Assembly: GCA_964535025.1 (NCBI GenBank)
Contig: CAZHRW010000024.1
Location: 1-33,205, forward strand
DNA from: JAAYZK01 sp964535025
GTDB taxonomy: Bacteria; Planctomycetota; Phycisphaerae; SM23-33; FEN-1343
Length of the DNA stretch: 33,205 nt
Direction of reading: 5' to 3'
Below the pieces are notes generated by a model. That model worked only from the letters and a program-made list of their open reading frames with translations, did no database searches and had not been told where the DNA came from. Below are positions 1 to 8,224 of the stretch, piece after piece. Every line of letters begins with the position of its first letter. The first letter of the stretch is position 1. A program made the position numbers and the translations under genes.

Positions 1-1311
1 GAGGTTGGTCTGCTGGTACGGGTCGGCGACGTTGTCGAACAACTGCCACTCGCCCAGATCGTCGACCGCATAGGTGTAGCGCTTCGTGCGGACGCCGCGG
101 AAGGCGTTGTTGCTGTGGCGCCGGCCCGGCTCCAGGCGTGTGCGGATGTAGTTGCGGACGAAGTTGTTCACCAACAGCAGCGCCGACGCCGGCTCGGGCC
201 CGCGCCCGCCCAGCATGGCCGGCGAATAATCCGCCCCCCCGCACCGCTTCGGCGGCTCGATACCCGCCAGGCCGCACAGGGTGGGGTACACGTCGATCGA
301 GCCCATCAGGTTCTCGACCACACGCCCGGCAGGCACCTTGCCCGGCCAGCGGACCAGCATCGGCACGCGGCTCGCCTCGTCGTAAGGATTGGACTTATTG
401 AAGAAACCGTTCGACCCGAACGAGCTGCCGTGATCGGAGGTGTAGATGATGACGGTGTCCTCATCGATCCCCAGCCGCTTCGTCGCCTCCAGCAGGCGCC
501 CCAGTTCACGGTCGACGGCCGTGATATGGGCGTGATAGTGGCGGTAGTTTTGCAGCTTTTCGCCCTGCCGATGCCTGGCGTCCGTGACGTTGGGGCGGAA
601 GGGGATTTTGTCTTCCGGGTAATACGCCAGACATTCCTCGGGGGCGTCGTCCCAGCGGTAGTGGGGCGGGTTGATCGACAGCATCATCAGGAACGGCCGG
701 TCGCCGCCGGCGTGACGGCCGATGAACTCCAGGGCCCGATCGGTCATCCCGGTGGCGTTGTAGCCCTCGTGGATGTGGAACTCCTCGCCGGCGATAACGT
801 TGCGGACCTTCGTGCGCATGTGGTCGTCGCCGTACAGCCAGTGCTCAAACTCGTCAAACCCGGCGTTGGCGCACGTTTCGCTCTGCAAGTGCCACTTGCC
901 GACGTAGCCGGTGATGTAGCCGGCCCGCTTGAACGTGTGGGCGATGGTCGGCGAGGTGATGCCGATGACGTCCGTATCGCCGAAATAGTCGTTGGAGATG
1001 ACCGAGCTCTGGTGCGGCCACTGGCCGGTGATGAGCATGCCCCGGTAGGGTACGCAGATCGACGAGGTGCTGTAGCAGTGGTCCAGCCGCGTCCCCTCCC
1101 GGGCGAGACGCGCCATGGCCGGCGCGACCAGGTCGGGCATCTGCGTGAACGGCAGGCTGCACCAGCGGTGCTCGTCGCTGAACACGAAGATGATGTTCGG
1201 CCGCTTCGACGGCGTATCCGCCGCCGAAGCCCGGCCGACGGCCGCGGCGGCGATCGCGGCGGTCGAGAGTTTGAGAAAGTCGCGCCGTCCGATGCCCTGG
1301 GTGTCATTCAT
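1..1311 (-). CDS. Tat-exported type I sulfatase (C-terminus beyond left edge)
   Basis: The frame is open from the ATG at 1311 to the window edge (437 codons), so only the C-terminus is missing. The N-terminus has a twin-arginine signal (GRRDFLKLS, residues 8-16) followed by an Ala-rich stretch, so export by Tat is likely. The sulfatase core follows: metal-binding SDEH near residue 45, the active-site motif C-V-P-Y-R at 86-90 (Cys86 would be converted to formylglycine, as in anaerobic/aerobic type I sulfatases), GKWH downstream, and YTSDHGSSFG (metal site). The visible end (DPYQQTNL) is typical of the family's C-terminal part. A GGAGAC ribosome site lies just upstream of the ATG. It sits 19 nt after the GH38 gene on the same strand, so an operon removing sulfate from a mannose-containing glycan is plausible. 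The specific substrate cannot be read from sequence. Confidence 0.93.
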   Translation of the reverse strand, partial: MNDTQGIGRRDFLKLSTAAIAAAAVGRASAADTPSKRPNIIFVFSDEHRWCSLPFTQMPDLVAPAMARLAREGTRLDHCYSTSSICVPYRGMLITGQWPHQSSVISNDYFGDTDVIGITSPTIAHTFKRAGYITGYVGKWHLQSETCANAGFDEFEHWLYGDDHMRTKVRNVIAGEEFHIHEGYNATGMTDRALEFIGRHAGGDRPFLMMLSINPPHYRWDDAPEECLAYYPEDKIPFRPNVTDARHRQGEKLQNYRHYHAHITAVDRELGRLLEATKRLGIDEDTVIIYTSDHGSSFGSNGFFNKSNPYDEASRVPMLVRWPGKVPAGRVVENLMGSIDVYPTLCGLAGIEPPKRCGGADYSPAMLGGRGPEPASALLLVNNFVRNYIRTRLEPGRRHSNNAFRGVRTKRYTYAVDDLGEWQLFDNVADPYQQTNL

Positions 1312-1330
1312 GGCCGTCTCCACGACGCCG

Positions 1331-4300
1331 TCAGGACGTCAACCGCAATGTCTTGATCTCGAACGGGCGGAACGCCAGGGCGACGGCGCCGTCGGTCATC
1401 CTCAGCGGCCGGCCGTTGCGTTCGAGCATGTCGGTTTCGCTCGCCTCCGTGGCGGGCAGGTCGATCATCAGTGTACATGATTCGGCCGTGCCGTGCGCTT
1501 CGTAGAGGCGGATGATGACATCGCCGCTGCCGTCGGCGGCGCGCTTGACGGCCTCCACGACAACGCCCGGTGCATCGGTGGCCAGAACCGATCGCATCCC
1601 GCCGTCGCCGCGGCGTGTGCGGACGGGGATGTTCAGATCGTAGCCTTCCCGCACGAGCGGGCTGTCGGCCCACCCGCCCGTCCAGGCCGTCGCCGTGTAG
1701 GTGAAGCGGTGCGTGCCGTTATCGGCCCGCCCGTCCGGGCCGAGCGGGGCGCGCATGAGCGTCAGGTTGATCGTATGGCCGACGACGTTCACCCCGTACT
1801 TGCTGTCGTTGAGGACCGCGAACCCGCGGCCGGCATCGGCCAGAGCGGTCCACTTGTGGTTACACACCTCGAACTGGTCGGCGTCGGCCTGCCGGTTGGC
1901 GTGGTTGGGGCGCCGAAGGTGGCCGAACTGGATCTCGTGGATCGCCTCGGTCGCATGGACGTCGGCGTCGAAGCCGACCTTCAGCAGCCTGTGGCGCTCG
2001 TGCCAGTGCAGCGTGGTGACGAAGTCGATCCGGGCGCTGCCGGCGCGGAGCGTGACGTCCTGGGTCAGCGTCGAGTTGCCGATCCGCCGCGTGAGGCGCA
2101 GGATGCCCACCAGCGGCCCCTGGGCGACCACCTCGAACGTCGCCGGCGTTTCGCCGAGCTCGACCGGGGTGTCGTAGACCATCGAATCAATGTCCCACGC
2201 ATCGAACTTCGAGGGGACATCCTTGTACAGCTTGATCACGTTGCCCCGCCCGGCGAGCGTCTCGCGCCCGTCGGCCCGGTCGACGAGGCTGACGATCTCG
2301 CCGAGCGTGTTGAACGTCGCGCGGATGCGGTCGTTGGCCAGGGACGACTCGGTGACCGTCACCCCGGCGTCGCCGGCGGGCGCGGGCGTGTCGCTCGGCG
2401 TCAGCGTGGTCCACCCGCACGAAGGGACCTCCACCGCCGCCAGCGTCTCATCGCCGACCGTCTGCGTCGCGACCGGCTCGCCCGACACATCCGTCGCGCC
2501 CGCGACCCCCGCCGGCAGCGTCACCAGGGCCCGGCGGGACCAGTTGAGCGAGTTGAACACGGTCACGGCGCCGGCGGCGTCGTTCACAAGCGACCCTGTG
2601 GCCGCGTCGGTGATCCCCTCGGCGGTCGCGAGGGCCTCGGCGTACATGGCCTCGGCCTGCTCGTAGACCCGCTGGATGGACGAACCGGGCAGGACATCGT
2701 GAAACTGGTTGAGCAGGACCGTTCGCCATGCCTCCTCCAGCGCCTCGGCGGGCCAATGATACTCCTCGGCGAACGCCGCCCACAGCTCGGCCTCGCGCAG
2801 CGCCTGCTCGCAGCGGCGGTTGTACCACTTGGTCCGCGCCTGGCTGGTCAGCGTGCCGCGATGGCAGGTGAAATACAGCTCGCCGACCCAGCGGTTGGCG
2901 TCGTGCTCGCCGCGGGCGACGAGGTCTTCGAAGAAGGCGCTGGGGGTGGCCGGCTTCAGCTTCGGCGCGCCCTCGCAGTCGGCCAGACGGGCGATGTACT
3001 CCAGATGTTCGCGTGTGGGCCCGCCGCCGCCGTCGCCCCAACCGAACGGCAGCAGGCGGGTGGACATGGCGTCTTTCTGGACGCGGCCGTTCCACCGCCG
3101 GATCATCGTGCCCGGATCGGTCCGGGCGTTGTAGTCGTTGTGCAGGTGGGTGATGACGGCGGTGCCGTCGATGCCTTCCCACAGGAAGTTGTGATAGGGG
3201 AAGGTGTCGCCGCCGTGGTAGTTCCAGAAGATCTTCTGCGTGGAGAAATACTTGATGCCGCAGCCGGCCATGATCTGCGGCAGCGCGGCGGTGTAGCCGA
3301 ACACATCCGGCAGCCAGAGCAGCTCGCTGTCGACGCCGAACTCGTCGGCGAAGAACCGCTTGCCGGCGAGGAACTGGCGGATGAGCGCCTCGCCGCCGGA
3401 GACGTTCGTGTCGGCCTCGACCCACATCCCGCCCTCGGCGATGATCTTGCCCTCGGCGACGGCTCGCTTGACCCGCTCGTAGAACGCGGGGTAACGGTTC
3501 TTGATCATCCAGTACAGGTGCGGCTGGCTGTGGAGAAACACGTAGCCCGGGTACTGCTCGGCCAGGGTGAGTTGATTGGCCAGCGTGCGCACCGCCTTGC
3601 GCTCGGTCTCGGCCAGCGGCCACAGCCAGGCGACGTCGAGGTGGGCGTGGCCGAAGCAGAAGAACGCCGGCGTCGTCGAGCCGTTCCGACAGGCCAGGAC
3701 GCCTGTAAGTTCCTCGCGGGCCGTTTCGAAGGTCACCTGCATTCGCTCGAAGGGCACCTCGAAATCGACGGTCCGCGTGAACTGTTTGAGCGCGTCGTCG
3801 ATCCGCCCGACGCGGAGCGAGTCCGGGTCGAGCTTGTCCCGGAGGCTCAGCAGCGTCTCGACGTCCATCTGGAGCTGCCAGGCCCTCTCGTTCCACGCGC
3901 CGAACGTACAGGCCCCGACCGTCTGTTGCGTCGCGGGCGTCTCGGGAACGGATGGGCGATCCGGCGGGATGGGACCGACGTGACAGGGCGTCGCCCCGTG
4001 CCAGGCGGCGGCCTCCATGAGGATATCGAAGGTCTCCCCGCCGCGGGCCCGCGCCGTCAACGTGATGTGCGGCCACGTGCCGCGGTGGGATTCAACCAAC
4101 TCCTCGTTGGCCCAGACCAGCGCTTCCTTGTCGGTCACCGGCAGATGCGCGACGATCCGCTCGCCGGCGGCCTCGGACGGCACCTCGACGCGCCCGCGAA
4201 ACCACCCGTACTCGTACGCGCCGCCCCAGGCGGTTCCGGGCGGAGTCGGCGTGAACGGCCCGGCCGCCCCGGCCGTCGCGTCCAGGTGGTCCCGCGTGAA

Positions 4301-4402
4301 CCAGCCCTCCAGCGCCACCGCCCCCAGGGGTCGATACAGATGCCGCTTCAGTTCGTTCCGCCAGGCGTCCAGCCGATCGCGCCACTCCGCGTTCAACGTC
4401 AT
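1331..4402 (-). CDS. GH38 alpha-mannosidase
   Basis: A 1023-residue protein with the full glycoside hydrolase family 38 layout: an N-terminal beta-rich region (about 1-240), then the catalytic domain opening with FGHAHLDVAWLWP (His254 and Asp256 as likely zinc ligands), GGMWVEADTNVSGGE near 324-338, and LLWLPDVFGYTAALPQI with the likely nucleophile Asp366. Helical and C-terminal beta domains follow. The length matches bacterial and archaeal GH38 enzymes. No signal peptide or membrane segment is seen, so it should act in the cytoplasm on imported oligosaccharides or glycosides. The ATG at 4402 has a strong GGAAGGAG site about 9 nt upstream. It is divergent from the GntR gene across a region containing three 14-bp repeats, so co-regulation is likely. 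A parallel is E. coli mngR/mngB, where a GntR protein controls a GH38 enzyme, but no PTS permease is present here. Confidence 0.95.
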   Translation of the reverse strand: MTLNAEWRDRLDAWRNELKRHLYRPLGAVALEGWFTRDHLDATAGAAGPFTPTPPGTAWGGAYEYGWFRGRVEVPSEAAGERIVAHLPVTDKEALVWANEELVESHRGTWPHITLTARARGGETFDILMEAAAWHGATPCHVGPIPPDRPSVPETPATQQTVGACTFGAWNERAWQLQMDVETLLSLRDKLDPDSLRVGRIDDALKQFTRTVDFEVPFERMQVTFETAREELTGVLACRNGSTTPAFFCFGHAHLDVAWLWPLAETERKAVRTLANQLTLAEQYPGYVFLHSQPHLYWMIKNRYPAFYERVKRAVAEGKIIAEGGMWVEADTNVSGGEALIRQFLAGKRFFADEFGVDSELLWLPDVFGYTAALPQIMAGCGIKYFSTQKIFWNYHGGDTFPYHNFLWEGIDGTAVITHLHNDYNARTDPGTMIRRWNGRVQKDAMSTRLLPFGWGDGGGGPTREHLEYIARLADCEGAPKLKPATPSAFFEDLVARGEHDANRWVGELYFTCHRGTLTSQARTKWYNRRCEQALREAELWAAFAEEYHWPAEALEEAWRTVLLNQFHDVLPGSSIQRVYEQAEAMYAEALATAEGITDAATGSLVNDAAGAVTVFNSLNWSRRALVTLPAGVAGATDVSGEPVATQTVGDETLAAVEVPSCGWTTLTPSDTPAPAGDAGVTVTESSLANDRIRATFNTLGEIVSLVDRADGRETLAGRGNVIKLYKDVPSKFDAWDIDSMVYDTPVELGETPATFEVVAQGPLVGILRLTRRIGNSTLTQDVTLRAGSARIDFVTTLHWHERHRLLKVGFDADVHATEAIHEIQFGHLRRPNHANRQADADQFEVCNHKWTALADAGRGFAVLNDSKYGVNVVGHTINLTLMRAPLGPDGRADNGTHRFTYTATAWTGGWADSPLVREGYDLNIPVRTRRGDGGMRSVLATDAPGVVVEAVKRAADGSGDVIIRLYEAHGTAESCTLMIDLPATEASETDMLERNGRPLRMTDGAVALAFRPFEIKTLRLTS

Positions 4403-4503
4403 TGCTGCGCTCCTTCCAATCGCGCCTCCGGTCTACCGACCCGGCGTTTGAGCGGCAAGCGAGAAATCCCCCGCGGCCGCCAGGATGGGCCTTGACAGGC
4501 CCA

Positions 4504-4545
4504 CTTAGTGCACTAAGCTTAGTGCGTTAAGCCTCGTGCACGAAC
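4504..4545. promoter_or_regulatory. Three abutting 14-bp palindromic operator-like units between GH38 and gntR
   Basis: Unit 1 (4504-4517, CTTAGTGCACTAAG) is a perfect palindrome. Unit 2 (4518-4531, CTTAGTGCGTTAAG) differs from it at two positions. Unit 3 (4532-4545) matches unit 1 at 10 of 14 positions and contains its own perfect 10-bp palindrome, TCGTGCACGA (4534-4543). The three GTGC cores are exactly 14 bp apart with no spacer. A TTGACA -35-like hexamer (4492-4497) precedes the array on the plus strand, and the best -10-like sequence (TAAGCT, 4514-4519) falls inside it, so binding would block transcription. This fits autorepression by the GntR/HutC-type regulator encoded 13 nt downstream, and control of the divergent mannosidase. 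That assignment is inference. Confidence 0.75.
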
Positions 4546-4557
4546 CCAGGACGACCG

Positions 4558-5298
4558 ATGACGACAGGCCGGACCATGCCGAAATACGTGCGGATCAGCC
4601 GCGATATCATCGCGCGGATCGCCGGGGGCGAGTTGCCGCCGGGGGCGCTGGTGCCGTCGGAGAATGAGATCATCCGCCAGTACGGCGTGAGCAACACCAC
4701 CGCGCGGAAGGCCCTGGCCCAGGTGGATGTCGCGGGCTGGGCCGAGCGGATCAAGGGTCGCGGCACGATCGTCCGCCGGCGGCGGGTCGAGCGCTCGGTC
4801 GACCGGATCCTCGGCTTCACGCGCAACATGATCGAGGCAGGCCGCACGCCCCGGACGGAGGTGCTCTCCGTCAAGCAGTTGCGGCGCGGCGGCAGCGCCA
4901 CCGCCGGACGTCTGCGCGGGGGCGTATGGGTGATCCGCCGCCTGCGGCTGGCCGACGACGAACCGATGATGATTGAGACCCGCTATGTCTCGGCTGAGCT
5001 GTGCCCCGACATCAAACAGCACGACCTGACCACCTCGCTGTACGACATCTACGCCGCGACGTACGGCCTGGAGCTGATTCGCGTCGACCAGGAACTCAGC
5101 ACGATTCTGCTGGACTGCGAGACCGCCGCGACCTTCGGCGTGACCGATCCGCTCCCGGCGTTCAGCATCCGCGGCGTGACGATCTGTGCCGGCGACCGGG
5201 TCCTGGAAACCGAACACTCGATCTACCGCGGCGACCTGTACCGCTTCACCGTCAGCGCCACCCGCAACGGCCCCGAAAGGACCGGCCCATGGACGTGA
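4558..5298 (+). CDS. GntR family (HutC/UTRA type) transcriptional regulator
   Basis: A 246-residue regulator. Residues about 8-75 form the winged helix-turn-helix of the GntR family: the segment IIARIAGGELPPGALVPSE followed by QYGVSNTTARKAL is diagnostic. Residues about 90-235 match a UTRA ligand-binding domain, including VIRRLRLADDEPMMIETRYV and the closing VLETEHSIYRGDLYRF. Such proteins usually bind a sugar phosphate or related small molecule and release their operator. It is the first gene of the plus-strand operon and its stop overlaps the next start by 10 nt, giving translational coupling with E1-alpha. The three palindromic units just upstream are the likely binding sites. A second in-frame ATG at 4576 (MPKYVRIS) is an alternative start; the ribosome site for 4558 is only a weak AGGA. 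Confidence 0.93.
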   Translation: MTTGRTMPKYVRISRDIIARIAGGELPPGALVPSENEIIRQYGVSNTTARKALAQVDVAGWAERIKGRGTIVRRRRVERSVDRILGFTRNMIEAGRTPRTEVLSVKQLRRGGSATAGRLRGGVWVIRRLRLADDEPMMIETRYVSAELCPDIKQHDLTTSLYDIYAATYGLELIRVDQELSTILLDCETAATFGVTDPLPAFSIRGVTICAGDRVLETEHSIYRGDLYRFTVSATRNGPERTGPWT

Positions 5299-6257
5299 CC
5301 CGCTACGACAAGTCGTTTCTCGAAGACCTGTATCGCACGCTGCTGACGATCCGTATCTTCGAGACCCAGTGCATCAAGTTGTACCGCAAGGGCGAGATTA
5401 TCGGCTACTTCCACCCCTACCTCGGCGAGGAGGCCATCGCCACGGGCGTCTGTGCCGCCCTGGCCGACGGCGACACCTTCACCAGCACGCATCGCGGCCA
5501 CGGCCATTGCATCGCCGGCGGCGCCGACATCAAACGGATGCTCGCCGAACTGCTGGGCAAGGCGGCGGGCTATTGCGGCGGGCGGGGCGGATCGATGCAC
5601 ATCGCCGATCTGTCGACCGGGAACCTCGGGGCCAACGGCATCGTCGGGGCGGGCATCCCCATCGGCGTCGGGGCGGCGCTGGGGGCGTCCATCCGCGGTG
5701 ACAAAGCCGTCACCGCGGTGTTCTTCTCCGACGGCGCCGCCAACCAGGGCACCTTCGCCGAGGCGATGAACCTCGCGGCGATCTGGGACCTGCCGGTGAT
5801 CTTCGTCCTCGAGAACAACCACTATGCCGTCTCGACTCCCGTCGAGGCGGTCAGCCGCACCAAGGATCTCTGCGAGCGGGCGAAAGGCTACGGCGTGGAG
5901 GCCTTTACCGTCGACGGGAACCACGTGCTGGAGGTCTACGAGCGCGCCTGCGAGGCTGCCCGAACCTGCCGCGACGGCCGCGGACCGGTCCTGATGGAGT
6001 GCAAGACGTACCGCCACCAGGGCCACCACGTCAACGACCCCGGCACCTACATGCCAGCCGACCGGCTGGCGTACTACAAGAGCATCGACCCGGTCGACCG
6101 CGGGCGGGCGCTCCTGCTGGCTCACCCCGACGCCGCGGAGGCCGACGCCGTGGCGATCGAGCGCGAGGTCGACCAGGCGGTGGCCGACGCCATCGCCTTT
6201 GCCGTGGCGGCGGAGAAGCCGTCCGTCCGGCAGTTCCTCCAGGAGGTCGCCGAATGA
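5289..6257 (+). CDS. 2-oxoacid (pyruvate/acetoin-type) dehydrogenase E1 component, alpha subunit
   Basis: 322 residues, the usual size for PdhA/AcoA-type alpha subunits. It carries RIFETQCIKLYRKGEI near the N-terminus, the substrate/TPP-site segments GYFHPYLGEEA (39-49) and STHRGHGHCIAGG (66-78), the GGRGGSMHI loop (97-105), and the TPP/Mg motif SDGAANQG...ENN (147-177). The first Gly of the usual GDG is Ser147 here. With the beta subunit it would decarboxylate a 2-oxoacid (or cleave acetoin) and pass the acyl group to the lipoyl domain of E2. I chose the ATG at 5289, which overlaps the gntR stop; the open frame extends further upstream but only inside gntR. It overlaps the beta gene by 4 nt (ATGA). 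The acyl substrate cannot be deduced: the sugar-enzyme context argues for pyruvate or a pathway-specific 2-oxoacid. Confidence 0.93.
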   Translation: MDVTRYDKSFLEDLYRTLLTIRIFETQCIKLYRKGEIIGYFHPYLGEEAIATGVCAALADGDTFTSTHRGHGHCIAGGADIKRMLAELLGKAAGYCGGRGGSMHIADLSTGNLGANGIVGAGIPIGVGAALGASIRGDKAVTAVFFSDGAANQGTFAEAMNLAAIWDLPVIFVLENNHYAVSTPVEAVSRTKDLCERAKGYGVEAFTVDGNHVLEVYERACEAARTCRDGRGPVLMECKTYRHQGHHVNDPGTYMPADRLAYYKSIDPVDRGRALLLAHPDAAEADAVAIEREVDQAVADAIAFAVAAEKPSVRQFLQEVAE

Positions 6258-7249
6258 GTGCGCCCGACCCGACCGACGGCCGCGTGATCATGTACCGCGA
6301 GGCGCTCAACGAGGCCCTTCGCGAGCAGTTGGCTTCGGATCCGACGGTGTTCTGCCTGGGTGTGGGCATCGCCGAGCGGGGCGGGTCGTACAAGGTGACC
6401 CAGGGATTGCTGGAGGCGTTCGGGCCCAAGCGAATCATCGACACGCCGATCAGCGAGGCCAGCTTCACCGGCGCCGCCGTCGGGGCCGCCATCACGGGGA
6501 TGCGACCGGTGGTGGAGATCCTGTTCGTGGACTTCTCGATGCTGGTCCTTGACCAAGTCATCAACCAGGCCGCCAAGCTGAGATTCATGACCGGCGAGCA
6601 GGGCCGCGTCCCGATGGTGCTCCGCACCCAGGGCGGCGCCGGCAACGGCCTGGCGGCCCAGCACTCCCAGTCGCTGGAAGCGATCTACTACCACGTGCCG
6701 GGGCTGAAGCTGGCGGCCCCCTCGACACCCTACGACGCCAAGGGGCTGCTCAACGCGGCGATCCGCTGCGATGATCCGGTGATCTTCATGGAGCACAAGC
6801 TGCTGTACATGACGGAGGGGGCGGTGCCCGAGGCGTCCTACACGGTTCCCCTGGGCGTCGCCGACATCAAACGGCCCGGGGCGGATGTGACGCTGATCGC
6901 GTGGTCGGCCATGGTCGGCCGCGCCCTGGCCGCCGCCGAGCAGTTGGCGGCCGACGGGATCGACGTCGAGGTGATCGACCCGCGGACGCTGGTGCCGCTG
7001 GATGTCGAGACGATCCTCGCGTCGGTCCGCAAGACCAACCGGGCGGTGATCGTCCAGGAAGCGATCCGCCGCGGCGGCGTGGCGTCGGACATCGCGTCGA
7101 TCATCCAGGAACTGGCCTTCGACCACCTCGACGCGCCGGTGACGATCATCGCGGGCAAGAACACGGCGATTCCGTTCGCCGTGGAACTGGAACGGGCCTG
7201 CGTGCCGCAGGTGGAAGACATTGTTGCCGGAATACGCGAGATGCTTTGA
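6254..7249 (+). CDS. 2-oxoacid dehydrogenase E1 component, beta subunit
   Basis: 331 residues, the standard length for PdhB/AcoB. Motifs in order: YREALNEALREQLASDPTVF, DTPISEASFTGAAVGAAITG (pyrimidine-binding region), LFVDFSMLVLDQVINQAAKL, AQHSQSLEAIYYHVPGLK, then the C-terminal transketolase-like domain with DVEVIDPRTLVPLD and a final IAGKNTAIPFA segment. It pairs with the alpha subunit to form the heterotetrameric E1. The ATG at 6254 has a perfect AGGAGG site at 6241-6246 and overlaps the alpha stop as ATGA. Unusually, the next gene is an aldolase rather than E2, and the gap after it carries an AT-rich repeat. Confidence 0.95.
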   Translation: MSAPDPTDGRVIMYREALNEALREQLASDPTVFCLGVGIAERGGSYKVTQGLLEAFGPKRIIDTPISEASFTGAAVGAAITGMRPVVEILFVDFSMLVLDQVINQAAKLRFMTGEQGRVPMVLRTQGGAGNGLAAQHSQSLEAIYYHVPGLKLAAPSTPYDAKGLLNAAIRCDDPVIFMEHKLLYMTEGAVPEASYTVPLGVADIKRPGADVTLIAWSAMVGRALAAAEQLAADGIDVEVIDPRTLVPLDVETILASVRKTNRAVIVQEAIRRGGVASDIASIIQELAFDHLDAPVTIIAGKNTAIPFAVELERACVPQVEDIVAGIREML

Positions 7250-7330
7250 ACGACAAATACGAAATCCGAAGCACGAAATACGAGACAAACACGAAACGAC
7301 GGGAAACAACAAGACGGCAAACAGAGGCAA
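7250..7330. repeat. AT-richer imperfect repeat tract of (A)CGAAAT-like units
   Basis: The 115-nt gap between the E1-beta and aldolase genes contains a purine-rich tract unlike the surrounding high-GC DNA. Short variants of one unit recur: CGACAAATA, CGAAATCCGAAG, CACGAAATACGAG, ACACGAAACG, GGGAAAC. Translated in the beta-subunit direction it gives a KYEIRSTKYET-like string, and in reverse an F/V/S-rich string. I recall similar intergenic strings scattered through planctomycete and related genomes, so a dispersed repeat is the best description. Its function is unknown. The aldolase ribosome site (GGGAGA, 7352-7357) lies after the tract. Confidence 0.6.
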
Positions 7331-7364
7331 GCCCTGTTGAGCGGCTTGTCCTGGGAGACAGATC

Positions 7365-8216
7365 ATGGCCCTCGTGAACATGACGGCAATGCTGCAGGCG
7401 GCCCGCGAAGGCGGATACGGGGTCGGGGCGTTCAACATCGTCGATTACAACTCGACACGGGCGGCGGTGCGGGCGGCCGAGCAGCTCGAAGCGCCGATCA
7501 TCGTGCAGGTCTCGGTCAAGACCGTCACCTTCTGGGGCGCCGAGGCCCTGGCCGGATGGATCCGCCAGGTGGCCGGCGAATCGCCGGTGCCGGTGGCCTA
7601 CCATCTCGATCACTGTCGCGACGTCGCCACCATCCGCGAATGTATCGACGCCGGGTGGACGTCGGTGATGATCGACGCATCGCACCTGCCCTACGAGGAG
7701 AACCTCGCCCTCACCCGCCAGGTGTGCGCGATCGCGGCGGAGGCGGGCGTGAGCGTCGAGGCGGAGATGGGCGCGATCGTGGGCGTCGAGGACGACCTCT
7801 TCGTCACCCAGCGCGACGCCCACCTGGCCGACGTCGACCAGGCCGAGGCGTTCTGCCGCGAGGTCGACCTGGCGGTCTTCGCGCCTGCCATCGGCACCGC
7901 GCACGGCGTCTACAAGGGCACGCCCGAGATCGCCTACGATCGACTCGCCGAGATCGCCCGCCGGACGGGCCTGCCCATCGCCCTGCACGGCGGGACGGGG
8001 CTGGATGACGCGACGTTCCGAAAATGCATCGAGCTGGGCTGCGCGAAGATCAACATCTCAACCGCCCTCAAGTACGCCTTCATCGACGGATTCGTGGACG
8101 ACCACATCGCGCACAAGAAGTATGAGCCGCTCAAGCCCCTGCAGGCGCAGTATGATGCCGTTTACGCCCTCGTGGCCGACAACATCCGCCTGTTCGGCTC
8201 GGCGGGCAAAGCCTGA
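7365..8216 (+). CDS. Class II ketose-bisphosphate aldolase (Fba/KbaY/GatY family)
   Basis: 283 residues, typical for the zinc-dependent class II family. Visible features: GAFNI (21-25), the zinc site HLDH (80-83), IDASHLPYEENL (103-114), VEAEMG (131-136), GTAHGVYKG (177-185; His180 a likely zinc ligand), LHGGTGL (207-213; His208, with Thr replacing the usual Ser) and KINIST (228-233). It should cleave a ketose 1-phosphate or 1,6-bisphosphate to DHAP plus an aldehyde. Substrate choice among fructose, tagatose, IolJ-type or another sugar is not readable. It sits between E1-beta and E2, and its stop is 8 nt before the E2 start, so it belongs to the operon and probably supplies a fragment for the dehydrogenase. 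Confidence 0.93.
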   Translation: MALVNMTAMLQAAREGGYGVGAFNIVDYNSTRAAVRAAEQLEAPIIVQVSVKTVTFWGAEALAGWIRQVAGESPVPVAYHLDHCRDVATIRECIDAGWTSVMIDASHLPYEENLALTRQVCAIAAEAGVSVEAEMGAIVGVEDDLFVTQRDAHLADVDQAEAFCREVDLAVFAPAIGTAHGVYKGTPEIAYDRLAEIARRTGLPIALHGGTGLDDATFRKCIELGCAKINISTALKYAFIDGFVDDHIAHKKYEPLKPLQAQYDAVYALVADNIRLFGSAGKA

Positions 8217-8224
8217 GGACGACC

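Noticed and set aside
1493..4495. A 1000-codon open frame on the plus strand, opposite the GH38 gene
   Set aside because: It is antisense to a clear GH38 reading frame, with R/G/P/A-rich composition and no recognisable motifs. Long open frames opposite genes are expected in GC-rich DNA.
7365..8216. Idea that the aldolase makes this an inositol (IolJ-type) operon
   Set aside because: No IolA, IolB, IolC-with-DUF2090, IolD, IolE or IolG partner is present, and the GH38 and isomerase context does not fit inositol.
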